A stretch of 64,000 nt of DNA from contig CAJTTO010000014.1 of NCBI GenBank assembly GCA_910579275.1, positions 14,383-78,382 on the forward strand, read 5' to 3'. Shown here one piece after another: positions 17,212 to 26,178 of this stretch. Position 1 is the first letter of the stretch; each line of letters starts with the position of its first letter. A program made the translations under genes and the position numbers. The notes beneath the pieces are model-generated. The model was not told where the DNA came from. It saw only the letters and a list, made by a program, of their open reading frames with translations, and did not search any database. Source of the stretch: an uncultured Lachnospiraceae bacterium. Lineage in GTDB: Bacteria; Bacillota; Clostridia; Lachnospirales; Lachnospiraceae.

Positions 17212-17295
17212 CATATAGGTAGAGATGCATCAAGCCACGAAGTGGTTTTGCATGGCTTGATGCCTGTAACAGGAAGCCGAAGACTGAACTGTTAC
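17162..17295. mobile_element. IS66-type MITE, copy C
   Basis: A 134-bp copy with ends GTAACAGTTCAG / CTGAACTGTTAC and a perfect 8-bp target duplication AGCGGGTA (17154-17161, 17296-17303). Its left 50 bases are translated as the C-terminus of the preceding flavoprotein and supply the TAA stop. Both internal hairpins are present. Confidence 0.9.
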
Positions 17296-17311
17296 AGCGG
17301 GTAGAATGTAT

Positions 17312-17448
17312 GTAACAGTTCAGCCCAGGACTTTGCACTGGCTGCAAAGTCCGTGAAATAACATATAGGTAGAGATGCATCAAGCCACCACGAAGTGGTT
17401 TTGCATGGCTTGATGTCTGTAACAGGAAGCCGAAGGCTGAACTGTTAC
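17312..17448. mobile_element. IS66-type MITE, copy D
   Basis: A 137-bp full copy, near-identical to copies A and E, with 14-bp inverted ends and perfect 8-bp target duplication GAATGTAT (17304-17311, 17449-17456). It inserted only 8 bases from copy C's right target repeat. The two insertions are separate events because each has its own target duplication. Confidence 0.9.
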
Positions 17449-17477
17449 GAATGTATCAACCAATTAAGCTGGACTTA

Positions 17478-17506
17478 TTGCAAAAATAGAATTAAAATAA
17501 TATTTA
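17478..17506 (+). promoter_or_regulatory. Possible promoter for proB
   Basis: TTGCAA (17478-17483), a 17-base spacer and TATTTA (17501-17506), in an A/T-rich stretch 38 bases before proB. The -10 is imperfect. Confidence 0.35.
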
Positions 17507-17543
17507 AGACATTTTAAAAGGAAAAAGTACGGAGGAAAAGACA

Positions 17544-18407
17544 TTGGAAAAGTTACGTGCAAAATTAAAGGATAAAAAGAGAGTGGTGGTAAAGATTGGT
17601 TCCTCCTCGCTGCAGCATCCGGAAACCGGAGATTTGGATTACACGAAAATGGACATCTTGGTAAGGGAGTTATGTAATATAAGAAATCAGGGAAAAGATG
17701 TGATTCTGGTTACTTCAGGGGCAATCGGCTGTGGCAGAAAATCGCTTCATATAAAACCTCCTCTTACAATTGCGCAGAAACAGGCGTGTGCGGCGATTGG
17801 ACAGGCAAGGCTGATGACAACATATCAGAGAATCTTTTCAGAGTACAGTCATCAGGCAGCACAGATATTGATGACAAGAAATACGATTGTGGCTGATTTA
17901 AACAGGAGAAATGCGCAAAATACGTTCAACGAACTGCTTGCAATGGAAGTAATACCTGTGGTGAATGAAAACGATACTATTTCGACGTTTGAAGTCGAAG
18001 ATGTCATAGGGGACAACGACACACTTTCCGCGATCGTCACGGCACTGACAGGGGCTGACTTGCTGATATTATTGTCGGATATAGACGGTTTGTACACAGA
18101 TGATCCCAGACAGAATCCTGACGCGAAATTTATATCAAGTGTTGACAGCATCACAGACGAACTGGTTCATATGGGAAAAGGCACAACGGGGAGCAGTGTC
18201 GGCACCGGAGGCATGGAGACGAAGCTTATTGCTGCAAAAATTGCTACCTATTCGGGAGCGGATATGGTCATCGCCAATGGCAGGGATGTACGCGTTATTC
18301 ACCGCATTATGGAGGGGAGAAATTACGGCACCATTTTCAAAGCCAATAAAAGTGACGCGTTTAATTTTACGGATTTTATTGATAACTTGCACAAGGATAA
18401 GCTCTGA
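17544..18407 (+). CDS. proB: Glutamate 5-kinase
   Basis: First step of proline synthesis: ATP-dependent phosphorylation of glutamate, feeding ProA (21787-23067). The amino-acid kinase fold is clear: VVVKIGSSSLQ, LVTSGAIGCG, PVVNENDTIS, FGDNDTLSAIV-like GDNDTLSAIV and GTGGMETKLIAAKIA. At 287 residues it is the short form without the C-terminal PUA domain. TTG start with TACGGAGG upstream. Unusually, proB and proA are separated by four unrelated genes. The stop overlaps the first possible start of cls. Confidence 0.95.
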   Translation: MEKLRAKLKDKKRVVVKIGSSSLQHPETGDLDYTKMDILVRELCNIRNQGKDVILVTSGAIGCGRKSLHIKPPLTIAQKQACAAIGQARLMTTYQRIFSEYSHQAAQILMTRNTIVADLNRRNAQNTFNELLAMEVIPVVNENDTISTFEVEDVIGDNDTLSAIVTALTGADLLILLSDIDGLYTDDPRQNPDAKFISSVDSITDELVHMGKGTTGSSVGTGGMETKLIAAKIATYSGADMVIANGRDVRVIHRIMEGRNYGTIFKANKSDAFNFTDFIDNLHKDKL

Positions 18408-18427
18408 TGCCAGCATGGAGGGAAGAA

Positions 18428-19981
18428 ATGCACAAAGCAAAAAAGACAAGTGTAACACGAATCATTACTGGCAGGATTTTTTCAATTCTGCCCGCAATCG
18501 TCCTACAGGCTATTATCATATTTGCCATTGTGGAATGGCTTGCGCCGTTTGCAACGCTGTTTTACAGTGTATTGTCTGTTCTGTCGGCGCTGTTTGTCCT
18601 TTTTCTGATATCGAAAAGGGATGAGGGGGCGTACAAGATGCTGTGGCTTCTTGTCATGTTTGTTGCACCGCTGCCGGGGGCATTTATGTATCTGCTTTAC
18701 GGCAATAAGCGAACAGGGAAGGCACTTGAACAGCGCATTAAGTCCATTGCGGACAGCATTCCATTGGAGCTGAATGATGATGCCGAGACACAGGAATTGC
18801 TAAGACAGGATGATAAAAGGGTTGCACAGACCTTTGCGTATGTCAAAAAAATAACAGGATTTCCTGTCTTGCGAAATGATACTGCAGTATATTTTCCGGT
18901 AGGCGAGCTTTTGTTTGAGCAGATGATGGCTGCCTTAAAAGAAGCCAAACGGTACGTGTTTATCGAATATTTTATCGTGCAGGAGGGTGTCCTGTGGGAA
19001 TCCATGGTCAATGTCATGGAACAGAAAGTACAGGAGGGTGTGGATATACGGGTGCTGTATGATGACATCGGGAGTATCGGCACATTTTCAGCCAGAAACA
19101 GGGCGTCTCTTTTAAAAAAGGGAATTAAGTGTGAAAAGTTCAATCCGCTGATTGTTCTTAGCGGAGCATTAAATAATCGGGATCACCGCAAAATTATGGT
19201 AGTTGACGGTACTGTAGCGTTTAGCGGCGGCATAAACCTTGCCGATGAGTACATCAATGAGGAGCATCCTTTCGGTCATTGGAAAGACATTGGTTTTCGG
19301 ATAACAGGAGATGCCGTCAGAAGTTATGCATACATGTTCATCGAATTTTGGAATGCGTCCTCGCAGAATAAAATCACAAAAGATTTGACTGGCAGCGATT
19401 TTGCGGAAACACGCGTTACGGAAATGGAAAACTTTGACGGGTATGTACAGCCTTATTACGATTCGCCGAACAGGGAAGAAGCAGCCAGTAATAATTTGTA
19501 TATAGACTTGCTTGGTCAATCAAGGGAGTATGCATGGTTTTATACGCCGTATCTGCTCCTTGGGGACGGTCTTCGCGAAGCGTTTGTACGGGCGGCAAAA
19601 AGGGGCGTGGATGTTCGGATTGTCATGCCGGGAATCCCTGATAAAAAGCCTGTTTACAGGATGTCTCGAAGCTATTATGAGGAGCTTTTGGAGGCAGGAG
19701 TACGTATTTTTGAATATACGCCAGGTTTTGTCCACGCAAAAGCAAGCCTTGTGGATGACTGTATTGGTTCAATCGGTACGGTCAACCTTGACTACCGCAG
19801 TCTATATCTGCATTATGAGTGCAACGCACTTTTTTATAAAGCCTCCCTGCTTTCGGACTTAAAAAAGGACTTTACAGAATCCATGCATGTAAGTCGGGAA
19901 CGGACGCTTGCCGACGAAAATAACGGATTGATACACGGAATCATTGATGGAGTTATGCGGATATTTGCACCGCTTGTTTAA
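18428..19981 (+). CDS. cls: Cardiolipin synthase (phospholipase D family)
   Basis: Makes cardiolipin from two phosphatidylglycerols at the membrane. Two N-terminal membrane helices (about residues 15-90) precede two HKD phosphodiesterase motifs: HRKIMVVDG at about residue 253 and HAKASLVDD at about 436, each His-x-Lys-x4-Asp. GNVNLDYRS-type GTVNLDYRSL follows the second. ATG 18428 lies just after GGAGGGAAGAA; ATG 18407 overlaps the proB stop and is an alternative. 517 residues is normal for bacterial Cls. Confidence 0.95.
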   Translation: MHKAKKTSVTRIITGRIFSILPAIVLQAIIIFAIVEWLAPFATLFYSVLSVLSALFVLFLISKRDEGAYKMLWLLVMFVAPLPGAFMYLLYGNKRTGKALEQRIKSIADSIPLELNDDAETQELLRQDDKRVAQTFAYVKKITGFPVLRNDTAVYFPVGELLFEQMMAALKEAKRYVFIEYFIVQEGVLWESMVNVMEQKVQEGVDIRVLYDDIGSIGTFSARNRASLLKKGIKCEKFNPLIVLSGALNNRDHRKIMVVDGTVAFSGGINLADEYINEEHPFGHWKDIGFRITGDAVRSYAYMFIEFWNASSQNKITKDLTGSDFAETRVTEMENFDGYVQPYYDSPNREEAASNNLYIDLLGQSREYAWFYTPYLLLGDGLREAFVRAAKRGVDVRIVMPGIPDKKPVYRMSRSYYEELLEAGVRIFEYTPGFVHAKASLVDDCIGSIGTVNLDYRSLYLHYECNALFYKASLLSDLKKDFTESMHVSRERTLADENNGLIHGIIDGVMRIFAPLV

Positions 19982-20010
19982 AAGATAAATTTAGAAAGGA
20001 AGAATTGACT

Positions 20011-20832
20011 ATGTATATAGGGAATCATCTGTCATCATCAAAGGGGTTTGAGCATATGGGGAAGGAGGCATTGAAGCTGGATGCCAATACCTTTGCATTT
20101 TTCACAAGAAATCCGAGAGGGGGCGCTGCGAAAGCAATTGACCCAGAGGACGCGCTGCGGCTTCGCAAGCTGATGGAAGAACATCATTTTGGTACGTTGG
20201 TGGCACATGCACCATACACGATGAATGTATGTGCCGAGAAAGAAAATATTAGGAACTTTTCAAGGGGTGTGCTTGCGGATGATCTGGAACGCATGGAATA
20301 TCTGCCGGGAAATTACTACAATTTTCACCCAGGTTCCCATGTGGGACAGGGAGCCGAGGCGGCAATTCCGATGATTGCGGATGCGATTAACTGCGCCCTG
20401 AAGCCGGAATACAGCACAACTGTCCTGCTTGAGACAATGGCGGGAAAGGGATCGGAGGTTGGAAGGAATTTCGAGGAGCTTAGGGCGATTCTGGATCTTG
20501 TTACCCTGAAGGAAAAAGTTGGCGTATGTTTTGATACCTGTCATGTCTGGGATGGCGGATATGATATTGTCGGGAATCTGGATGGCGTTTTGAAGGAATT
20601 TGACGATATTATTGGTATAGACAAATTGAAAGCAGTTCACTTTAATGACAGTATGAATGTGCTTGGTTCCCACAAGGACAGGCACCAGAAAATAGGGGAG
20701 GGTGAAATCGGTGCCGAGGCAATGCGCGCCGTCACAAGACATCCGCTTCTGGCAGACAAGCCTTTTATACTTGAAACGCCGAATGATGACGAGGGGTATG
20801 CAAGGGAAATTAAGATGATTCGGAACTGGTAG
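20011..20832 (+). CDS. nfo: Endonuclease IV (apurinic/apyrimidinic endonuclease)
   Basis: Base-excision repair enzyme cutting 5' of abasic sites using three zinc ions. Metal-ligand motifs are present in order: IGNHLSSSKGF at the start, HAPYTMNVC, NFHPGSHVG, LLETMAGKG, VCFDTCHVWDGGYD, VHFNDSMNVLGSHKDRH and ILETPN. 273 residues fits the family. The N-terminus reads YIGNH rather than the more common xGxH, but the His is kept. ATG 20011 follows AAAGGAAG. Confidence 0.93.
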   Translation: MYIGNHLSSSKGFEHMGKEALKLDANTFAFFTRNPRGGAAKAIDPEDALRLRKLMEEHHFGTLVAHAPYTMNVCAEKENIRNFSRGVLADDLERMEYLPGNYYNFHPGSHVGQGAEAAIPMIADAINCALKPEYSTTVLLETMAGKGSEVGRNFEELRAILDLVTLKEKVGVCFDTCHVWDGGYDIVGNLDGVLKEFDDIIGIDKLKAVHFNDSMNVLGSHKDRHQKIGEGEIGAEAMRAVTRHPLLADKPFILETPNDDEGYAREIKMIRNW

Positions 20833-20898
20833 TGCGCTGTCAAATCTGTATAAGAAAATTTGATTTTTTAGTTGCAAGAGTGCGGCATGGGGGGTAAT

Positions 20899-21135
20899 AT
20901 GAATTTAGAGGAAATGATAAAACGGATAAATGAGCTGTACCATAAGTCACAGGAAGAGGGGCTTACAGACGAGGAAAAGGAAGAGCAGACAAGGCTGCGG
21001 GCTGCGTATGTGGCAAACGTGCGTGCAAATCTCAGGGGGCAGCTTGACAATGTAGATATCAGGGAAACGGACGGCAGCATCACAAATCTTGGTGAAAGGC
21101 GGAAGAAAAACGAACAAAAATCTTCCGGGTTATGA
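20899..21135 (+). CDS. DUF896 family protein
   Basis: A 78-residue cytoplasmic protein of the Firmicutes DUF896 (YnzC-like) family. The pattern MIKRINELYHKSQEEGLTDEE and QTRLRAAYVANVRANLRGQLD is diagnostic: a three-helix bundle of unknown role, SOS-linked in Bacillus. The ATG at 20899 follows GGGGGGT. It lies 17 bases before the 5-formyl-THF ligase gene and is probably co-transcribed. Confidence 0.9.
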   Translation: MNLEEMIKRINELYHKSQEEGLTDEEKEEQTRLRAAYVANVRANLRGQLDNVDIRETDGSITNLGERRKKNEQKSSGL

Positions 21136-21152
21136 TATTGCGGGGTTAGAAA

Positions 21153-21734
21153 ATGGAAACAAAAGCGGAAATCAGAAAACGAATTTTGGAAGTCCGAAAA
21201 GGGTTGACGGATGAGGAGGTTTCATCCAAAAGCGCGGCAATCGTTCAAAAAGTAATAAAAACGCCCGAGTATATGGAGGCGGACAATATCCTGTTATATG
21301 CCGATTACTGCAGGGAGGTTATGACGCGCGGAATATTTGATGACGCCGTTCTCCGCAAAAAACGAGTGTTTTTTCCGCGGGCTGACAGTCTGACAAACAC
21401 GATGGAGTTTTATCAGATTGTGTCGGTAAGACAGCTTGAACGGGGCTATATGGACATTCTGGAACCAAAGGAAGATATGAAGCTGCGCTACAAGTTTCAG
21501 CCAAAGGAAGATACGCTGGTCATTATGCCAGGGGTTGCATTTGACACATCAGGCTATCGTGTGGGTTACGGAAAGGGATTTTATGACAAATACCTTGTCA
21601 ACAAACGACAGCTCTCGACAATGGCGCTTGCATATGCATGTCAGATTGTTGATGAGATACCAAGAAAAGAATATGATATCAGGATGGATAAGATTGTAAC
21701 GGAGGAGATTATCTATTCCTTTTTAAGAATTTAG
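21153..21734 (+). CDS. 5-formyltetrahydrofolate cyclo-ligase
   Basis: Converts 5-formyl-THF to 5,10-methenyl-THF with ATP, returning stored folate to the one-carbon pool. Signatures: KAEIRKRILEVRKGL at the N-terminus, LLYADYCREV, and the nucleotide/folate site DTLVIMPGVAFDTSGYRVGYGKGFYDKYL. 193 residues is normal. It sits between DUF896 and proA with short gaps and likely shares their transcript. Confidence 0.93.
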   Translation: METKAEIRKRILEVRKGLTDEEVSSKSAAIVQKVIKTPEYMEADNILLYADYCREVMTRGIFDDAVLRKKRVFFPRADSLTNTMEFYQIVSVRQLERGYMDILEPKEDMKLRYKFQPKEDTLVIMPGVAFDTSGYRVGYGKGFYDKYLVNKRQLSTMALAYACQIVDEIPRKEYDIRMDKIVTEEIIYSFLRI

Positions 21735-21786
21735 GAACAATCAAGTTATTTCTTGACAGTTCCTTTGATAGGACAGGAGGATTTAC

Positions 21787-23067
21787 ATGACGATAAAGGA
21801 AAAAGCGGCGGCAATGAAACTTGACAGCACCCTCATGGCATCAAAGTCCGCGGAGACAAGAAACGGTGCGCTTGCAGAAATTGCAAAAGCGCTGATAGCG
21901 CATCAGCAGGAAATTTTCAGGGCAAACGAACAGGACTTGGAGGAAGCGGAAAAAAACAATATTCCGGATGCCGTCGTAAAGCGGCTGAAGTTTACTGCCC
22001 AGAAGCTTGCGGATGTGACAAAAGGAATAGAAAACCTGATTGCACTGCCAGACAAAGTCTATGAGACACAGTTTATACGGGAGCTGGACGAGGGACTTAC
22101 GCTTGTCCGGGAAAGCTGTCCTATCGGTGTTATCGGCGTAATTTTTGAGGCAAGGCCAGATGCGCTGGTACAGATTGCATCCCTCTGCATCAAGAGCGGA
22201 AACTGTGCGATTTTAAAAGGTGGAAGCGAGACAAAGCACACAAACAAAGTGCTGTTTTCGCTGATTTATCAGGCCTGCATCACATGCGGTCTGCCAGAAA
22301 ACTGCCTTTTTCAGGCAGAGCAGCGCGATGAAATATCAGAACTGCTTTCCTGCCATGCGTCCGTTGACCTACTGATACCAAGGGGATCCAACGCTTTTGT
22401 ACAGTACATAATGAACAACACGAAGATACCGGTCATGGGGCATGCGGACGGAATCTGCCATATCTATGTTGACAAAGATTTTGACATTAACAAGGCGGTT
22501 CCGGTTATTATTGATGCAAAGACGCAGTACACGGCTGCCTGCAATGCAGTTGAGACGCTTTTGATACATAAGGATGCAGTCGACAGGCTGATGCCAGAGC
22601 TGACAAAAGCGTTTCGGGCAAACAAAATTGAACTGCGCGCCACGGAAGACATATTGGACAAATATGAGGGAATTCCGACAGTGGAGGAAGATTTTGCAAC
22701 AGAGTATCTCGATTTAATTATTTCCGCTAAAACAGTCGAGAACATTGAAGCGGCGATTTGGCACATTAATAAATACGGTTCGCACCACACGGACTGCATT
22801 ATCACAGAGGATAAGGATGCGGCCGAGCATTTTATGAAGATGGTGGATTCTGCCGGGGTGTACCAGAACTGTTCGACACGCTTTGCAGACGGATTCCGGT
22901 ATGGGTTCGGTGCGGAAGTCGGCATCAGCACCGGAAAGATTCATGCAAGGGGACCCGTAGGGCTTGAAGGCCTGCTGACTTATAAATATAAGCTATATGG
23001 GAACGGACAGACCGTCCGCGAATACGCTGCGGGGGAAAAGGAGTTTCATTTTAAAGATATCAGTTAG
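21787..23067 (+). CDS. proA: Gamma-glutamyl phosphate reductase
   Basis: Second step of proline synthesis: NADPH reduction of glutamyl-5-phosphate, the ProB product. Aldehyde-dehydrogenase fold, 426 residues. The conserved VRESCPIGVIGVIFEARPDALVQIASLCIKSGN, the catalytic-Cys region YTAACNAVETLLIH, and the C-terminal GRDPVG-like ARGPVGLEGLLTYKYKLYG are all present. GGACAGGAGG precedes the ATG. It is parted from proB by cls, nfo, DUF896 and the folate ligase. Confidence 0.97.
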   Translation: MTIKEKAAAMKLDSTLMASKSAETRNGALAEIAKALIAHQQEIFRANEQDLEEAEKNNIPDAVVKRLKFTAQKLADVTKGIENLIALPDKVYETQFIRELDEGLTLVRESCPIGVIGVIFEARPDALVQIASLCIKSGNCAILKGGSETKHTNKVLFSLIYQACITCGLPENCLFQAEQRDEISELLSCHASVDLLIPRGSNAFVQYIMNNTKIPVMGHADGICHIYVDKDFDINKAVPVIIDAKTQYTAACNAVETLLIHKDAVDRLMPELTKAFRANKIELRATEDILDKYEGIPTVEEDFATEYLDLIISAKTVENIEAAIWHINKYGSHHTDCIITEDKDAAEHFMKMVDSAGVYQNCSTRFADGFRYGFGAEVGISTGKIHARGPVGLEGLLTYKYKLYGNGQTVREYAAGEKEFHFKDIS

Positions 23068-23084
23068 GAAGGGGAATGTGTGGT

Positions 23085-23756
23085 ATGACAAAAGCAGAAG
23101 AATTCTTAACAAAGCTTCAGGAACGGGAGCCGGAACTTTTTTCGGGGCCACTGCAGAAATCTAACTTGACAGATGGCGATTTACAGGAGATTGATAAAGC
23201 GCTTGGCTATGCTGTTCCGCAGCAGTACAGGGAGTTTTTGCAGAGCTTTTGCCTGTCGGATTTGACGGTTTATATTGCTTTTTGCGGGGATAAGTTTGCC
23301 TGTTCTTTTGAAGAAACTTTTTCACGCGAGCAGAATCAGTATGTGCAAAGGGACTGGGACAATGACTCCGGAGTGCTGGTGGGTATGGAGTGGCATAATT
23401 TTGGCGGACAAAATGCAGCAGAATGGCTAAGCCGGCTCAAAGACTTTGACAGGGAAGGGAATCACGCGTTTCTGAAAGCAGGATACATTTTCCTTGGGGA
23501 ATTTTATGGTTATCTAGTGCTGTATGACCTCGTCGAGGGATGCGTAGTTGATATTCATCATGAGGCAATTTATGATGTGCTATATGAATTGGGGATTGAT
23601 GACTGGGACGATATGAACCCTGAAGCGCTCCGCACGGGTATGGGTACTTGGGGGGATACGCTTTGCAGGGAATTTAATGATTTTCTCCGTCTTGTATGTC
23701 TGGGAGAATGCTATGATGAAGATGAACTTGTTTTTACAGAAGTGGAAAAGGCATAG
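23085..23756 (+). CDS. SMI1/KNR4 (SUKH) family protein
   Basis: SUKH-fold proteins are often immunity proteins against contact-dependent or polymorphic toxins. Features here are LTDGDLQEIDKALGYAVPQQYREFL (the first SUKH helices), the acidic EWHNFGGQNAAEWLSRL, and GEFYGYLVLYDL. About 223 residues from ATG 23085, which follows GGAAGGGG. No toxin or secretion gene is nearby, so an orphan immunity or house-keeping role is equally possible. Confidence 0.75.
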   Translation: MTKAEEFLTKLQEREPELFSGPLQKSNLTDGDLQEIDKALGYAVPQQYREFLQSFCLSDLTVYIAFCGDKFACSFEETFSREQNQYVQRDWDNDSGVLVGMEWHNFGGQNAAEWLSRLKDFDREGNHAFLKAGYIFLGEFYGYLVLYDLVEGCVVDIHHEAIYDVLYELGIDDWDDMNPEALRTGMGTWGDTLCREFNDFLRLVCLGECYDEDELVFTEVEKA

Positions 23757-23777
23757 AAGGAAAGGGGATGCAGAGCA

Positions 23778-24530
23778 ATGAAAAAAATAAGAAAAATAAT
23801 GATACTGGCGATTTTATTGGGAGCGGTTCTGGCATTAAAACCACCCGCTACGGCATATGCGTTCAATGTGACACCGATTGAGGTGATGGAATTGTATTCC
23901 ACATCCGCCACGCCTGTGTACGCAGCGCCTGATTTATTTACACCTGTTGTGACATATCTTGACAGATTTACGAATGTGCGGGTAAACGGAATTACGGATA
24001 ACGGATTTTTTCAAGTTGATTTGAACGGCGCATACTATATACCGGGTCCTTATCTGGTGACACAGATAGAGCCTGCAAAAACAGAAAAGCAGAAAGCGCT
24101 GGATAACCTGCAAGATTTTGCCGACGCATACCGTATGCAGCTTGAGTTTATGGAAAGCTACAGTGAGAAGTTTGCGCTGATTGACGTGACCGGCGACGGT
24201 ATTCCGGAAATATTTGATGGCGCAGGACGGGAAATCTATACATACTATGACAAGCGTCCGGTAATGCTGTATTATTCAGACAATCCGGTTACATTTTATT
24301 ACTCCAAAAAGGACAACAAGCTTCTTGGAAAGTATACATGGAACAAAAAGGAGATATGGGAGGTTTATAACAGGGATGTCTCGCTGCTGCCATGGGGACA
24401 GTTTAAGTGCATTTCAACAGTGGCTTCGCCATATACCAAAAATGCAACAGCAATTTCGCGTGAATATACCAACAATGCTGAGACAAGAGCAGATATCTAT
24501 AATATATTGAAGAAAATATTGTCGTTATAA
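23778..24530 (+). CDS. Secreted protein of unknown function with SH3-like region
   Basis: The N-terminal signal peptide is clear (KKIRK basic start, hydrophobic IMILAILLGAVLAL, AYA cleavage site). Residues ~40-95 (TPVYAAPDLFTPVVTYLDRF...) look like a bacterial SH3-type repeat. The second half holds LIDVTGDGIPEIF, an FG-GAP-like calcium loop, and YYTYYDKRP-type repeats. No family name can be given. It is followed by a strong terminator and is likely co-transcribed with the SUKH gene. Confidence 0.65.
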   Translation: MKKIRKIMILAILLGAVLALKPPATAYAFNVTPIEVMELYSTSATPVYAAPDLFTPVVTYLDRFTNVRVNGITDNGFFQVDLNGAYYIPGPYLVTQIEPAKTEKQKALDNLQDFADAYRMQLEFMESYSEKFALIDVTGDGIPEIFDGAGREIYTYYDKRPVMLYYSDNPVTFYYSKKDNKLLGKYTWNKKEIWEVYNRDVSLLPWGQFKCISTVASPYTKNATAISREYTNNAETRADIYNILKKILSL

Positions 24531-24536
24531 TCATTT

Positions 24537-24585
24537 ATGGACTGCTTTTTCAGATTGTTTGCAGGAAAAGCAGTCCATGTTTTCT
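24537..24585 (+). terminator. Rho-independent terminator
   Basis: Perfect 13-bp stem ATGGACTGCTTTT / AAAAGCAGTCCAT with a 16-base loop and GTTTTC tail, directly after the secreted-protein gene. Confidence 0.85.
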
Positions 24586-24607
24586 AACGTATAGTCGGGT
24601 GGCAAGG

Positions 24608-24817
24608 ATGTTTAAGAAAAAAGAAAAGAAAGTATATTATGACAAGGAAAATCAGATTCCTATTCTGAAATGCAGCATTTGCAACGGGGAACAGGTTGCC
24701 GGGTTCAAGGATAGCCGAACCGGAAAGTTTGAGGAGGTCATGCTTATAAGGAATCAAAAAGATTTGGATCATTTTAAGGAATTGTACGGGGTGAAAGATA
24801 TCGGGAAAGAATATTGA
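24608..24817 (+). CDS. Small conserved protein with one CxxC motif
   Basis: A 69-residue, highly charged cytoplasmic protein (MFKKKEKKVYYDKENQ...). It has one CSIC knuckle, then NGEQVAGFKD and GKFEEVMLIRNQKDLDHF. Similar small ORFs are common in Lachnospiraceae, but I know no function. With a single CxxC it could bind metal only as a dimer. GGCAAGG precedes ATG 24608. Confidence 0.6.
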   Translation: MFKKKEKKVYYDKENQIPILKCSICNGEQVAGFKDSRTGKFEEVMLIRNQKDLDHFKELYGVKDIGKEY

Positions 24818-24861
24818 ATGTTTAACAGAACACATTCACCTTAACAGGGCAGTGTAAAAAT

Positions 24862-24910
24862 GTTAAGAAACATCAAGGCAAAACCAATGCTTTGATGTTT
24901 CTTAATATTT
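24862..24910. terminator. Bidirectional terminator between convergent genes
   Basis: The stem TTAAGAAACATCAA / TTGATGTTTCTTAA has 14 paired bases and A/T-rich flanks on both sides. It lies between the small + strand gene and the 3' end of the - strand M42 peptidase, so it can serve both. Confidence 0.75.
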
Positions 24911-24917
24911 GAAATTG

Positions 24918-25982
24918 TCATAACGGTGCTTCGTTCAAGTATTCCGTCAGCAGCAGAAACGTGTTCAAGACACCATCCTTATGACTCCTTTCGTAGCCGT
25001 GTGAGGCGTATACGCCAGAACCGATAAGTCCATGCTTTACATCATATCCTGCATTGAGTGCCACATCCGCATCAGAACCATAATGCGGATACACATCAAC
25101 GGAAAAATCAAGATTTTGACGATTGGCAGCGGCGATAAGGTCAGAGACCACCTCATAATTGTATGGACCGAAACTGTCTTTTGCGCAAATGGAAACCTGA
25201 TGCTCTGTACAGGAGAGGCCATCACCGACACATCCCATATCAACAGATAGTACTTCTGACACGTCTTCAGGGATCGAGGCAGCTCCTCCATGTCCGACCT
25301 CCTCATATACGGTGATGTGGTGGTACACTTTTCTGGGCAGCTTTATATTTTCCTCTTTCACATACTTTGCAAAACCGAGAAGAATCCCGACACTGAGCTT
25401 GTCATCCAAAAAGCGGCTCTTGATATATCCGCTTTCCGTAATGGTAGTACGCGGGTCGAAACAGACCATATCACCCGGCATAATTCCGAGTGCAAGTGTA
25501 TCTTTGTCTGTTTCCACTTTCTCGTCGAGGACAACTTCCATCGTATCATAGGAGCGGGATGTCTTGTTGAACTTTCCGTTTACATGAACCGATGCATCAC
25601 ACAGCTGGAATGTGCCGGTGTAAATGTTTCCTTCGCGCGTGTAAATCCGGCAGTTTTCAGCTTCGGCGTTGTTTGCATTCATTCCGCCGATAGGTGACAG
25701 CTTTAGATATCCGTTTGCGTTGATTTCGCACACCATGGCGCCGAGTGTGTCGATGTGGGCTTCCATCATAAGCGCGTCATTGTTGGCGGAATCCCCTCCG
25801 ATTTCGCAGAGTATCCCTCCCTTTACCGTTTTGACAGGCGTATAGCCAAGAGCGGCGTATTCGTTCATTACATAGTCTGCAGCTTTCTTCGTAAAGCCGG
25901 ACGGACTATCAATCGCCAGAATATTTTTTGTCTGGTCAAGAATGTATTCCAAGTATTCTTCGGTATTAATTTCTTTTTGCAT
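24918..25982 (-). CDS. M42 family metallopeptidase (glutamyl aminopeptidase-like)
   Basis: A cytosolic co-catalytic metal aminopeptidase of the M42 clan (PepA/FrvX/tetrahedral-aminopeptidase group) that trims peptides. Metal-site motifs: MMEAHIDTLGAMV (His-x-Asp), SRFLDDKLSVGILLG (bridging Asp), TVYEEVGHGGA (catalytic Glu-Glu), SVDMGCVGDG, and a final SGVYASHGYERSH. 354 residues is the usual length. GGGGAA lies 6 bases before its start. It is the only clear - strand gene in the window. Confidence 0.9.
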   Translation of the reverse strand: MQKEINTEEYLEYILDQTKNILAIDSPSGFTKKAADYVMNEYAALGYTPVKTVKGGILCEIGGDSANNDALMMEAHIDTLGAMVCEINANGYLKLSPIGGMNANNAEAENCRIYTREGNIYTGTFQLCDASVHVNGKFNKTSRSYDTMEVVLDEKVETDKDTLALGIMPGDMVCFDPRTTITESGYIKSRFLDDKLSVGILLGFAKYVKEENIKLPRKVYHHITVYEEVGHGGAASIPEDVSEVLSVDMGCVGDGLSCTEHQVSICAKDSFGPYNYEVVSDLIAAANRQNLDFSVDVYPHYGSDADVALNAGYDVKHGLIGSGVYASHGYERSHKDGVLNTFLLLTEYLNEAPL

Positions 25983-26100
25983 GTTAAGTTCCCCTTTCTA
26001 GAGCATGTCTAAAATCATTTTTTCTCAACGAACTGTTCAGCAGTAAATCTACTCTGAAATAAATATATCATAAAACATTTGATGAGTGAATCATTATTGC

Positions 26101-26128
26101 TTGAAAATATTCTTTAATTTGGTATAAT
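26101..26128 (+). promoter_or_regulatory. Sigma-A-type promoter for the repeat coiled-coil gene
   Basis: TTGAAA (26101-26106), a 16-base spacer and TATAAT (26123-26128), 50 bases ahead of the ATG at 26179. Confidence 0.55.
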
Positions 26129-26178
26129 CTAAGTGTAGAAAAAAATGACAGCATATGATAAGCAGAGAGGATGATTCA

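Noticed and set aside
17111..17383. - strand frames with FGFLLQASSHA-type peptides (also near 702 and 55136)
   Set aside because: The same peptide appears at each MITE copy; it is the translated transposon repeat, not a gene family.
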